A DNA stretch of 64,000 bases from Pseudomonas sp. MAG733B (GTDB taxonomy: Bacteria; Pseudomonadota; Gammaproteobacteria; Pseudomonadales; Pseudomonadaceae), in the NCBI RefSeq assembly GCF_036884845.1, contig NZ_CP145732.1, forward strand, positions 3,968,001-4,032,000. The letters are read 5' to 3'. The position numbers and the translations under genes were made by a program. The notes under the pieces were generated by a model that saw only the letters and a list, made by a program, of their open reading frames with translations, was not told where the DNA came from and searched no databases. The stretch's first letter is position 1. Every line of letters starts with the position of its first letter. Of the stretch, positions 26,423-35,105 are shown piece after piece.

Positions 26423-26440
26423 GGACATTCTCCGGACGGA

Positions 26441-27601
26441 TCAGCGCAACAGTGGCCGCAGCAATTCGCGGGAAATGATGTGGCGCTGGATTTCCGAGGT
26501 GCCTTCCCAGACTCGCTCGATCCGTGCGTTACGCCAGATACGTTCCACCGGACTTTCATCCATCAGGCCCATGCCGCCAAAGATCTGCACCGCCTCATCG
26601 GCCGCACGACCGAGCACTTCACTGGCGAACAGCTTGGCCATGCCGGCCTCGCCATCAGTCATGGTGCCCTGATCCATTTTCCACGCGGTGTGCAGGGTCA
26701 GTAGTTCAGCGGCGCGGATTTGCGTGGCCATGTCGGCCAGCTTGAACGACACGCCCTGGAAGTTGCCGATGGCCTGGCCGAATTGCTTGCGGTCCGCCGC
26801 CCATTGCAGGGATACGTCGAGTGCGCGCTGAGCCTGACCGACGCAGTTGGCCGCGACCATCACGCGCCCGGCGGTCAGCCAGGCGTTGGCCACTTCCCAG
26901 CCCTTGCCGACTTCGCCCAGCACTTTGCTGGCCGGTACACGGCAGTCGTCGAAGAACATTTCGAAGGTGTGATAACCACGGTTGCTCACGCACTTCGGGC
27001 CACGGCGGATGGTCATGCCCGGGGTGTTGCGGTCGACCAGGAACGAAGTCACGGCGTTACGCTTTTTGCCGTTTTGTTCATAGGTGTCGGTCACGGCGAA
27101 GACGATGGCGAAATCGGCGTGGCCGGCGTGGCTGATGAAGTGTTTGCTGCCGTTGAGGACGAAGTCGTCGCCCTCACGCACGGCGCGGGTCTGGATCGCG
27201 TTGGCATCGGAACCTGCACCCGGTTCGGTCAGCGCGAAGCAGTCGATTTTCTCGCCCTGGATGCACGGCAGCAGGTAGTCGTTGATCTGGTCGCCGGTGC
27301 AGGCCATGAGGATTTTCGACGGACGGGCGACGAACACGTGCAACGCCCAGGACACCTTGGACAGCTCACGCTCGATCAGCGCCTGGGACAGATAGTCGAG
27401 ACCGCCACCGCCGACTTCTTCCGGCATGTTGAAGGCGTAGAAACCGGCGGCAATCGCCTTGCCGCGAATATGCGCAGCCAGTTCCGGGGAAACCTCATCG
27501 GCGCGATCGACCTCGGTTTCGTAAGGCAGCAGTTCCTTTTCGACGAAGCTGCGTACCGAGTCCACCAACATTTCTTGTTCTTGGGTCAGTTGGAAATTCA
27601 T
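26441..27601 (-). CDS. Acyl-CoA dehydrogenase (FAD)
   Basis: 386 residues, standard length. The family signatures are CFALTEPGAGSDANAIQTRA (about 125-144) and the C-terminal QIFGGMGLMDESPVERIWRN with the FAD-binding WEGTSEIQR. The position of the catalytic Glu fits the MCAD-like group. It introduces a 2,3 double bond into an acyl-CoA and passes electrons to electron-transfer flavoprotein. It begins 42 bases after the hydratase stop in the aru operon, so the substrate may be 4-guanidinobutyryl-CoA. Family certain, substrate inferred. Confidence 0.9.
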   Translation of the reverse strand: MNFQLTQEQEMLVDSVRSFVEKELLPYETEVDRADEVSPELAAHIRGKAIAAGFYAFNMPEEVGGGGLDYLSQALIERELSKVSWALHVFVARPSKILMACTGDQINDYLLPCIQGEKIDCFALTEPGAGSDANAIQTRAVREGDDFVLNGSKHFISHAGHADFAIVFAVTDTYEQNGKKRNAVTSFLVDRNTPGMTIRRGPKCVSNRGYHTFEMFFDDCRVPASKVLGEVGKGWEVANAWLTAGRVMVAANCVGQAQRALDVSLQWAADRKQFGQAIGNFQGVSFKLADMATQIRAAELLTLHTAWKMDQGTMTDGEAGMAKLFASEVLGRAADEAVQIFGGMGLMDESPVERIWRNARIERVWEGTSEIQRHIISRELLRPLLR

Positions 27602-27643
27602 GCTGCTACCTGTTGTTCGTGTGCTGATAGAGGGGTGCGGGGC

Positions 27644-28435
27644 TTAGCGGCCAATAAAGCGTGCCGGGCGTTTTTCCGTGGCCGCGCGCAGGGCTTCGCT
27701 GCCGTCTTCGCTGCGACCGCAGAGCAGGCCGGCGGCCAGTTCCGCTTGCAGTTGTTCGGGCAGGCTGCGCTCGGCGCCTTCACGCATGAGCTTCTTGGTC
27801 TGGGCGAAGGCAAAGGTCGGCCCGGCGGCGAGGCGCGTGGCCAGCTCGTTGGCGACGGTCAGCAGTTGCTCATCGGCGCAGACTTCGCCGACCAGCCCGG
27901 CAGCCAACGCACGGTCAGCGCCCCACAGTTCGTCGAGGAACAACAGACGCTTGGCCTGTTCGCTGCCGATCAGGCGTGGCAGGTGCCAACTGGCGCCGGC
28001 GTCCGGCGAGTACGCCATGCTGGTGTAACCGGCCTTGAAACGCGCCGACTGACCGGCAATGCGCAGGTCGCAGCACAGGGTCAAGTCCATCCCGGCGCCT
28101 ACGGCGGTGCCGTTGATAGCGGCGATGGTTGGTTTTTCCAGGCTGTGCAGGCGGGTCATCAGGGCGTGGGCGGTTTCGGTCCAGCCGTAGGTTTCCAGCG
28201 CGCCCCGGGCTTCGGCGTCGGCCCACTCATCGAGGTCGGCGCCGGCGCAGAAGCTGCGACCGCTGCCGGTCAACACGACGACGCGCACGGCAGGATCGGA
28301 ATTGAAGGTATCGAGCAAGGCATGCAGGTTTTTCAGCGTCGGGATGTCCAACGCATTGCGCTGCGCGGTGCGATTGAGCGTGATCCAGGCAACGCCTGCT
28401 TCGACCTGACTGAGCAAAGAATCATGGGTAGTCAT
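27644..28435 (-). CDS. Enoyl-CoA hydratase/isomerase family protein
   Basis: 263 residues, crotonase fold. The CoA-binding and oxyanion-hole segments are SGRSFCAGADLDEW (about 58-71) and KPTIAAINGTAVGAGMDLTL (about 101-120). The site equivalent to the second catalytic Glu of classical hydratases reads SPDAGASWHLPRLIG with Asp, which is common in family branches with other substrates. It is the first gene of the aru operon, starting just downstream of a palindromic site at 28488-28505. It probably hydrates the product of the neighbouring acyl-CoA dehydrogenase. Confidence 0.88.
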   Translation of the reverse strand: MTTHDSLLSQVEAGVAWITLNRTAQRNALDIPTLKNLHALLDTFNSDPAVRVVVLTGSGRSFCAGADLDEWADAEARGALETYGWTETAHALMTRLHSLEKPTIAAINGTAVGAGMDLTLCCDLRIAGQSARFKAGYTSMAYSPDAGASWHLPRLIGSEQAKRLLFLDELWGADRALAAGLVGEVCADEQLLTVANELATRLAAGPTFAFAQTKKLMREGAERSLPEQLQAELAAGLLCGRSEDGSEALRAATEKRPARFIGR

Positions 28436-28487
28436 GCGAATCCTCGAATTATTGTGATTGGTCTGAGGTGATGCGACTTGAGGCCAT

Positions 28488-28505
28488 ACTAAACGAGTGT
28501 TCAGT
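28488..28505. promoter_or_regulatory. Candidate operator upstream of the aru operon
   Basis: ACTAAACGAGTGTTCAGT is an imperfect inverted repeat (ACTAAAC, 4-base spacer, GTTCAGT; 6 of 7 positions pair) about 55-70 bases before the hydratase start. It has the size of a TetR-type operator. The binding protein is not known. Confidence 0.4.
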
Positions 28506-28654
28506 AAGGCGGCAATCGGCGAGGAAATAAGCTGTAACAGCTGTATAAATCGACTATCTAACTGTATTTAAAGGATTTTTCTAAGTAGACCTGGTTCGGA
28601 TGGCTAAAGCTGTTACAACTTCGAACAACTGCCCACAGGCACCACAAAAACAAC

Positions 28655-28744
28655 TGTGGGAGCCAGCCTGCTGGCGATGACGGCGTCACATTCAACATCT
28701 CTGTTGACTGATACACCGCTATCGCCAGCAGGCTGGCTCCCACA
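28655..28744. repeat. REPIN between the amino-acid permease gene and the aru operon
   Basis: TGTGGGAGCCAGCCTGCTGG is mirrored by CCAGCAGGCTGGCTCCCACA. It lies just downstream of the permease stop and may terminate that transcript before the aru operon promoter. The rest of 28436-28767 is AT-richer promoter-like DNA with no gene. Confidence 0.92.
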
Positions 28745-28767
28745 GGGGATGTGCTGGGTTGAAGGAA

Positions 28768-30180
28768 TTATGCAGTCGGCAAGCTCGGCGCCAACACGCC
28801 CTGACGCTTGCGATGAACCAGGAAGTACGCGCCATAGCACAGCGCAATAAACCCGAAGCCCCAGTACAGCGATGGCCGCTGGGTTTCATCCAATGCGAGG
28901 AACACGAACAGCGAACAGCACAGCGTGATGCACATCAGCGGCAACACCGGGAACCACGGCGCGCGGTATTTCAGGTCGCTGAGTTTGTTGCCGTCACGCA
29001 GCCAGGCCTTGCGGAACTTGTACTGGGCCAGCGCGATGACGATCCAGGTCACGGTGCCGGACATGCCGCTCACCGCCATCAACACCATGAACAAAGTGTC
29101 GGCCGCGACGAAACTGGTCATCAGCGACACCAGCGCAAAGCACAAGGTGATGCTCAAGGCGCGCAATGGCACACCACGTTTGCTCAGCGGCGACAGGCTT
29201 TTCGGCGCCATGCCGGTTTTCGACATCGCCCACAGAATGCGCGTCGACGCGTACAGCCCGGAGTTGCCCACCGACAGGATCGCTGTGAGGATCACGAAGT
29301 TCATCAGGTCAGCGGCGTAAGGAATGCCAACCATGTCGAACACCTGCACGAACGGACTTTCCATCAGCCCCGCCTGCTGCCACGGCACGATGGCCGACAG
29401 CACGATGATCGCCAGCACATAGAAGATCAGCACGCGGAACACAACGTTGCGCACGGCACGGGGAATGCTCTTTTCCGGCTGATCGGTTTCACCGGCGGCC
29501 ACACCCATGATCTCGCAACCCTGGAAGGCGTAGACCACGGTCATCATCACCGCGAACACGGCGGACAAACCGTTGGGAAACAACGAATCGCCAATCAGGT
29601 TGGTCGCCATCGGCGCGGGCGCCCCACTGCTCAGCGGTATCGCGCCGAAGATCACCAGCACGCCAACCACGATAAAACCAAGAATCGCCGCGACCTTGAT
29701 CCCGGAAAACCAGTACTCCGCTTCACCGAACGCACGGGTCGCCATGGCATTGATGCCGAACAGCACCACCACGAACAGCGCCGACCAATACCAGATCGGC
29801 ACCTCCGGAAACCAGCGGGTCATCAGCATGCCGGCAGCGGTGAATTCCAGGCCGACGGTGGTCGCCCAGCTCATCCAGTAGACCCAGCCGATCATGAAAC
29901 CGGTGGCTGGCCCGATGTATTGGGTGGCGTGGGTCTGGAACGAACCGGATACCGGCATCTGCACCGACAGTTCACCGAGGCAGACCATCACCAGGTACAT
30001 CAGGAATCCGGCGACCAGATATGCCAGGATCGCGCCCACCGGCCCGCCCTGATTGATGATCACACCGGAGCCCATGAACAACCCGGTGCCGATCACGCCA
30101 CCGAGCGACAGCATGAAAATATGCCGGCTCTTCAGGGCGCGGGTGAGTTGGATGCCTTTGCGATCGATGTTTTCACTCAT
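28768..30180 (-). CDS. Amino-acid permease, APC superfamily
   Basis: 470 residues, 12 predicted membrane helices. The first-helix motif SLGGVIGTGLFMGSGVIINQ (about 25-44) and the helix 3 region MPVSGSFQTHATQYIGPATG define the amino-acid/proton symporter family (GABA/lysine/arginine-type permeases). MSENIDRKGIQLTRALKSRH at 30180 is the natural start; the upstream extension is not family-like. In the P. aeruginosa arginine-transaminase locus, a permease gene also lies between the CoA genes and aruS, so uptake of arginine or a related compound is likely. Confidence 0.88.
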   Translation of the reverse strand: MSENIDRKGIQLTRALKSRHIFMLSLGGVIGTGLFMGSGVIINQGGPVGAILAYLVAGFLMYLVMVCLGELSVQMPVSGSFQTHATQYIGPATGFMIGWVYWMSWATTVGLEFTAAGMLMTRWFPEVPIWYWSALFVVVLFGINAMATRAFGEAEYWFSGIKVAAILGFIVVGVLVIFGAIPLSSGAPAPMATNLIGDSLFPNGLSAVFAVMMTVVYAFQGCEIMGVAAGETDQPEKSIPRAVRNVVFRVLIFYVLAIIVLSAIVPWQQAGLMESPFVQVFDMVGIPYAADLMNFVILTAILSVGNSGLYASTRILWAMSKTGMAPKSLSPLSKRGVPLRALSITLCFALVSLMTSFVAADTLFMVLMAVSGMSGTVTWIVIALAQYKFRKAWLRDGNKLSDLKYRAPWFPVLPLMCITLCCSLFVFLALDETQRPSLYWGFGFIALCYGAYFLVHRKRQGVLAPSLPTA

Positions 30181-30389
30181 GTCCGGCACCTCAGCAGTTG
30201 ATGAGGCGGACAGCGCATGACAGGACGTCACGGCGCGGGGATGGATCAGCTTTACGGCAATTCATTATTATTATCTCCAATAAGCTTCGAAGACCGCGCT
30301 GCGGCGGTTGCATCGATTATTGGAAAGCCATGTAAGGTCGCGTTGAACGTAAAGATCGAAGTTGTGAAAAGTCGTAACAAACTTGTACG

Positions 30390-32651
30390 TCAGCTCTGCA
30401 ACAGATGTTCCAGCGTCTGTAGCGCGTGCTTGCAGTGCTCATGAACCGTAGGCGCCAACTGCTCAATGGCCGATTGATCGTTAATCAGCGCCGCTTCTTC
30501 CACTGATCTCAGCACGCCGGCCAAGGCACGGAAACCCAGTGAGTCGCAGCTCCCCGCCAAACGGTGGGCCAGGTGCGCGATTTCAGTGAAGTCGTCGGCT
30601 TCAATGGCTTCGTTCAAAGCCTCGCGATGCTGGACGATCGAATCGCGCAGCACCGCCAACAGCCCTTGAACCTTCTGCTCGCCGAGCAGATTGCGGTGGG
30701 TTTGCAGCAGCGGCCAGTCGATGGCGACGTCATCCTGCACCGGTTTTGGCGTTATCAATTGCCCGTTCAGCACCTTGCGCAGATTGTCCAGCTTCAGTGG
30801 CTTGGACAGCACGCCATCCATACCGGCATCCAGATAACCGCGTACCAGCGCCGGTTGCACACTGGCGGTCAGGGCGAAAATGCGTGCGGTGCGGTTCGGC
30901 CCGCCGAGGCTGCGGATCTGTTTGCACAACTCGACGCCGCTCATGCCCGGCAGATGCACGTCCAGCAGAATCAGATCGAATGTTTGCGCGGCGCACTGCA
31001 CCAACGCCTGTTCGCCCTCCTCGGCCAGCCACACCTGATGGCCATCCCGTTGCAGCAAGCCCTTGACCACTTCGCGATTGAGCGCCACGTCTTCGACCAC
31101 CAGCACCTTCAATGCCGGCCCGGCCACCGCCATCGGCACCTGCGCCGTCACGCCGGCAGCAGGCTGCAACGTCAGCTCGAACCAGAAACAACTGCCATGC
31201 GCGACTTCACTGGTGACCCCGATACTGCCGCCCATTTGCTCGACCAGGTGTTTGCAGATCGCCAGTCCCAACCCGGTGCCGCCAAAGCGCTGCGCCACTT
31301 CCTCGCTGGCCTGGGTAAAGCGCTCGAAAATCTTCGCCTGCATCTGCGGCGCAATGCCAATGCCGTTGTCGGTGACGCTCACCCGCAGGCGATCGCCGCT
31401 ACCCCCTTCGGGCTGCGTAAGCAGCGCCACGTCGACACTGACCTCGCCGCCCTCGGTGAACTTGATGGCATTGGCCAACAGGTTGCTCAAAACCTGTCGT
31501 AAGAATTGCTCGGCACCGTGGTGATGTTCGGCCACCCGCTGATCGACCCGGCAATGCAGGATCGTGTCGTTGTTCAGCGCCTTGGGTTCCAGCAGGGTCA
31601 GCACTTCGTCGAGCAACTGACGAATCGAGAAGTCCACCGGCTCGGGCAGGCTCACGCCCTCCTCCAGTTTGGCGAAAAACAGCACTTCATTGAGGATGGT
31701 CAGCAAACCCTCGCCCGCCTTGTGCAAGGCATCCAGGCGTTTGCTGTCCTGCTGATCCAGGCTCGCGCCGCGCAGTAACTCGGCCATACCGAGGATGCCG
31801 TTGAGTGGCGTGCGTAGCTCGTGACTCATGGTCGCCAGGAAACGCGATTTGGCAAGGTTGGCCGCTTCGGCTTCGTCCTTGGCGCGCATCAGGCTGGCGG
31901 TGCGCCGCTCGACCATTTTCAGCAATTCATCACGGTTGTCCTGCAAAGCCAGGCGATCGCTTTCGCGGCGATCGATGTCATTGAGGATCGCCCGGCGCAT
32001 GTCGTCCAGGGCGTAGGCCACGGTGTCGATCTCGTCTTTTTGTGCGCTGCGCTGCTTGTCGAGACGCAGCGGCTCGTGCCAATCACCGGCAGCAATACGC
32101 CGGGCAAATTCAGCCATGACTTTCAGGTGTCGGGTCACCAATCGATAAAACAACCCCGACAGCGCCACCGCCAGGCCACAGAGAAATACCGCCATCCACA
32201 ACAGGCTGGTCAACCCTGTGGCATACAGGCGCTGATACACCGCGCCCAGATCGGTGCTGACTTCGAGTTTGCCGAGGTGACGCAACGGGCCGGATGGCGG
32301 CTGATAATCCAGGGCAAATCGCTCGATACGCAGTGGGCCGATCGGCTCAGGATTGCCGTGCTGCAAATCGAAATCGGGGCTGGTCAGGTGTACCCGCGCC
32401 ACATCGGAAAAATCCACCAGACCGCGCAATTGCACGTTCAACTGCTCCTGGTTCAAATCCCACAGGCTGCGTTCCAGGCTCGCCAGGTAGCCGGCGCGGA
32501 TCAGCTCCATGCGTGCGTCGATATCGCGCATTTCCCGGCGGTATTCGATGTACAGCTGCACGCTGCTGGCGAGTACGGTGAAGCACAGACTGAACAACAG
32601 AATGAACAGCAACAGCCGTCGCAACAGTCCACCGGGTCGGGCGCGGATCAT
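30390..32651 (-). CDS. aruS: Hybrid sensor histidine kinase, AruS-like
   Basis: 753 residues. Order: transmembrane helix (about 11-33), periplasmic loop, second helix (about 147-168), HAMP, HisKA with phospho-acceptor His277 in FLATMSHELRTPLNG, ATPase domain (N-box NLLANAIKF, GGTGLGLAIC), receiver with Asp564 in LILLDVHLPGMSG, and C-terminal Hpt with His696 in AHRLAGSCDSLG. This is the full His-Asp-His relay layout of the TorS/AruS class. It overlaps the binding-protein gene by 4 bases (ATGA). Together with aruR and position beside aruHI this supports AruS, which induces the arginine transaminase pathway. Confidence 0.87.
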   Translation of the reverse strand: MIRARPGGLLRRLLLFILLFSLCFTVLASSVQLYIEYRREMRDIDARMELIRAGYLASLERSLWDLNQEQLNVQLRGLVDFSDVARVHLTSPDFDLQHGNPEPIGPLRIERFALDYQPPSGPLRHLGKLEVSTDLGAVYQRLYATGLTSLLWMAVFLCGLAVALSGLFYRLVTRHLKVMAEFARRIAAGDWHEPLRLDKQRSAQKDEIDTVAYALDDMRRAILNDIDRRESDRLALQDNRDELLKMVERRTASLMRAKDEAEAANLAKSRFLATMSHELRTPLNGILGMAELLRGASLDQQDSKRLDALHKAGEGLLTILNEVLFFAKLEEGVSLPEPVDFSIRQLLDEVLTLLEPKALNNDTILHCRVDQRVAEHHHGAEQFLRQVLSNLLANAIKFTEGGEVSVDVALLTQPEGGSGDRLRVSVTDNGIGIAPQMQAKIFERFTQASEEVAQRFGGTGLGLAICKHLVEQMGGSIGVTSEVAHGSCFWFELTLQPAAGVTAQVPMAVAGPALKVLVVEDVALNREVVKGLLQRDGHQVWLAEEGEQALVQCAAQTFDLILLDVHLPGMSGVELCKQIRSLGGPNRTARIFALTASVQPALVRGYLDAGMDGVLSKPLKLDNLRKVLNGQLITPKPVQDDVAIDWPLLQTHRNLLGEQKVQGLLAVLRDSIVQHREALNEAIEADDFTEIAHLAHRLAGSCDSLGFRALAGVLRSVEEAALINDQSAIEQLAPTVHEHCKHALQTLEHLLQS

Positions 32652-33427
32652 TGCGCGTTCGCCGGCAGGTTGATCATGTCGCGGTAAGTCACTTCGCTTT
32701 CATTGAGCAGGCGTTCGATGTCACCGGCATCGACCATGCGCTGCAATTGCTCGTTGATCTGCGGCATGCGCGCGGCCAGTGGAGAACGACGGGAAACCGC
32801 GACCCGCAAGTAATCCACGCTCAAGGCCTTGGGCAAGGCCACGATGTCTTGGGCACCGGGCAGGTTCTGCACGTAGAGCTCACCGGTGCGGCGCTCCTGG
32901 GTGATGAAATCGATGCGCCCGCGAATCAGCTTGCCGAAGTTCTGGCGGCTGTCGGAGACCCATTCGATGTTGTTGTTTTGCGCGACCATGCGATCGAATT
33001 CCACGCCATAGCTTTCACCGAACAGCAGGCCGCCACGGTAACGGGACAGATCTTCCAGCCGCTCGAATTTCACCGGATGCTGGCGATTGACGAACAACGC
33101 CACTTCTTCGCGCAACACTGGCACCGTGGAAAACAGCATGCTTTGTTCCCGTTGCGCGGTGCTGTAGGCCAGCACCACGTCGACCCGGCCCTCGGCGGCG
33201 TCAAGCAGGCAACGCTTCCAGTTGCCCAGCACCACGATCTCGACTTCGTAACCGAGTTGGCCGAACAGTTTTTTCACCACGCTCGGCGCCAGACCACGGA
33301 CCTGTTTGCCGTCGCTCCAGGAAATCGGCGGATACACCGGGTAGTCGCAATAACGGACCTTTTCCGCCGCCTGCGCAGTGCCCGCCAACACCAACATAAA
33401 CAAGAGCAACCACCTCACAGCTATCAC
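32648..33427 (-). CDS. Periplasmic amino-acid-binding-like protein of the sensor operon
   Basis: 259 residues, starting with GTG at 33427 that overlaps the aruR stop (GTGA); a second in-frame GTG lies at 33418. The signal peptide VRWLLLFMLVLAGTAQA is followed by the mature start EKVRYCDYPVYPPISW. The fold is that of the family 3 (polar amino acid) binding proteins: QLGYEVEIVVLGNWKRCLLD and GRVDVVLAYSTAQREQSMLF. It has no ABC permease partner. Being translationally coupled to both the response regulator and the kinase suggests a ligand-sensing role that presents a periplasmic signal to AruS. Ligand unknown; arginine is a guess from context. Confidence 0.85.
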   Translation of the reverse strand: MIAVRWLLLFMLVLAGTAQAAEKVRYCDYPVYPPISWSDGKQVRGLAPSVVKKLFGQLGYEVEIVVLGNWKRCLLDAAEGRVDVVLAYSTAQREQSMLFSTVPVLREEVALFVNRQHPVKFERLEDLSRYRGGLLFGESYGVEFDRMVAQNNNIEWVSDSRQNFGKLIRGRIDFITQERRTGELYVQNLPGAQDIVALPKALSVDYLRVAVSRRSPLAARMPQINEQLQRMVDAGDIERLLNESEVTYRDMINLPANAQ

Positions 33428-34140
33428 GCCGCCAGGCTGGCAGTGAACAGGTAGCCGGCGCCGTGGATGGTGATGATCAGTTGCGGTTCGGCCGGGTCGT
33501 CGTGCAACTTGCGGCGCAAACGCCCGACCAGTACGTCGATGGAGCGGTCGTTGGGTACCCATTCGCGGTTGCGGATCTGGTCCATCAACTGGTCGCGGCT
33601 GAGGGTGTGGCCGCTGTTGCGCAGGAACACGCTGAGCAACTGGAATTCGCCGTGGGTCAGCAGGGTTTCGCTGCCTGAAGGATCGATCAGGCGTCGACGG
33701 TCGGTGTCCAGCGCCCAATCGGCGAACTGTTTGACGGGTTTGGAAACAGCCGCGACCGGTTGTGGAGTTTGCGCATGACGAACCCGGCGAATCAGGTTTT
33801 TCGCCCGCGACACCAGTTCACGCGGATTGAGCGGTTTGATCACGTAGTCATCGGCGCCGCATTCGAGGCCGACGATGCGGTCGATTTCATCGTTGCGCCC
33901 GGTGATCAGGATGATCCCGACTTCCGAACGCACCCGCAGTTCGCGGGTCAGGGTAAGGCCGTCCTTGCCCGGCAAGCGGATATCGAGCATGACCAGGTCA
34001 ACGGCCTGGCTGGCCAGAAAGGCTTCGGCCAGCTCCGCCGTGGCGGCGCAATGAACGTCGTAGCCTTCCTGGGACAGGTAGGCGTGCAACAGTTCGCGAA
34101 TCAGCGGATCGTCGTCGACGATCAGTACCCGAGGAGTCAT
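33424..34140 (-). CDS. aruR: Response regulator, OmpR family, AruR-like
   Basis: 238 residues. The receiver domain has Asp9/Asp10 in LIVDDDP, phospho-acceptor Asp53 in MLDIRLPGKDG and Lys in YVIKPLNPREL. The C-terminal winged helix has LLTHGEFQLLSVFLRNSGHT and DRSIDVLVGRLRRKL. This is the TorR/AruR type. Its stop overlaps the binding-protein start (GTGA), and it is first in a three-gene sensor operon next to aruHI. It is expected to activate the arginine transaminase genes. Confidence 0.88.
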   Translation of the reverse strand: MTPRVLIVDDDPLIRELLHAYLSQEGYDVHCAATAELAEAFLASQAVDLVMLDIRLPGKDGLTLTRELRVRSEVGIILITGRNDEIDRIVGLECGADDYVIKPLNPRELVSRAKNLIRRVRHAQTPQPVAAVSKPVKQFADWALDTDRRRLIDPSGSETLLTHGEFQLLSVFLRNSGHTLSRDQLMDQIRNREWVPNDRSIDVLVGRLRRKLHDDPAEPQLIITIHGAGYLFTASLAA

Positions 34141-34232
34141 TGCTGGGTGTCCCGCACAGGCCCGAAGGCGTATTTCTTATTAGAGTGTTTTGTTGCTTCA
34201 GCGCCAGAGAGTAGCCACTGTTGAACAGGTGA

Positions 34233-34880
34233 TCAACAGCTACTCGTCTTCCCACAAAAGCGCTGCCGGCCACCAGCCTGCAAACCGTCGACCCAGGCTT
34301 CACAAATCTGCATGCCCTGCTCCGGGGTGAAAGTGCCTGGATTCAAACCCAACTCCAGCCAGAGGCCATCGAGCAAGGCACTGAGGCTGATCGCGGCGAG
34401 ATCGGCGTCGAAGTTTTCCCAGCCTTCTTCCTGCGCCAGTTCCATCAATACCTTGCGCAGGATGGCGCGGTACTCGCCATAGGAATGATCGTGAGCCTGG
34501 TTGATCGCCTCGGCGGTTTTCACCGCGCCCCAGAACGCCAGCCAGGCGTCGATCAGTTGCGGGTCGAGCAATTCGGCGGAAAACGAACCACGGAAAAACG
34601 CTGACAAGCGCTCGCGGGCGTTGGGTGCAGCTTGCTCCATGGCGTCGCGCAACAGCGTCATGACGCGTCCGGTGATCGCCATGTAAGCCTCGGCCACCAA
34701 CTCATCCTTTCCCGAATAGTGATGGCTGATCAGGCCAACCGAAACGCCCGCCTCGGCGGAAATCTTGCGAATCGAAGCGCCCTGGAAACCATGACGTTTG
34801 AGGCACACCAGCGTTGCCTCGATCAGATTGGCCTTGCGCAACTCCGGTTCCATGCGGGAAAAACGGGCTTCCTGATTCAT
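34233..34880 (-). CDS. TetR-family transcriptional regulator (BetI-like)
   Basis: 215 residues from MNQEARFSRMEPELRKANLI; AGGAG is 8 bases before ATG 34880. The DNA-binding helices are EATLVCLKRHGFQGASIRKI and SAEAGVSVGLISHHYSGKDE, and the C-terminal ligand domain resembles BetI (ELLDPQLIDAWLAFWGAVKT). BetI regulators respond to choline or betaine-like quaternary amines. It lies 204 bases from the class II aldolase-like gene and 92 from aruR. It could control the amine-related genes on the right, but no target is proven. Confidence 0.88.
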   Translation of the reverse strand: MNQEARFSRMEPELRKANLIEATLVCLKRHGFQGASIRKISAEAGVSVGLISHHYSGKDELVAEAYMAITGRVMTLLRDAMEQAAPNARERLSAFFRGSFSAELLDPQLIDAWLAFWGAVKTAEAINQAHDHSYGEYRAILRKVLMELAQEEGWENFDADLAAISLSALLDGLWLELGLNPGTFTPEQGMQICEAWVDGLQAGGRQRFCGKTSSC

Positions 34881-34993
34881 GGCGACTGCTCCTGGATTCA
34901 ATCATTAGGGCCCGCGCTGGCAAGCGACGAGCTGAACGACTGTACAGCAAGAGCAGGCAAAATCTCCAGTCAGTCTGGTAAACCGCGTCGCCT

Positions 34994-35078
34994 GCATCGC
35001 GGGCAAGCTTTGCTCCTACGGTTGAGTGGGCCGTCATGCGAACGCGCCCTTGTAGGAGCATGGCTTGCTCGCGAAGAG
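34994..35078. repeat. Two REP sequences, loosely paired
   Basis: CGCGGGCAAGCTTTGCTCCT and, 40 bases on, TTGTAGGAGCATGGCTTGCT. Their arrangement is tail-to-tail rather than the usual tight REPIN. They occupy the gap between the TetR gene and the end of the aldolase-like gene. Confidence 0.65.
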
Positions 35079-35105
35079 GCCAACCCATTCAATCTAGAAT
35101 CCGGA

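Noticed and set aside
24998..26704. A 568-codon plus-strand open frame opposite the acyl-CoA synthetase
   Set aside because: Shadow of a well-supported minus-strand gene; no ribosome-binding site or domain.
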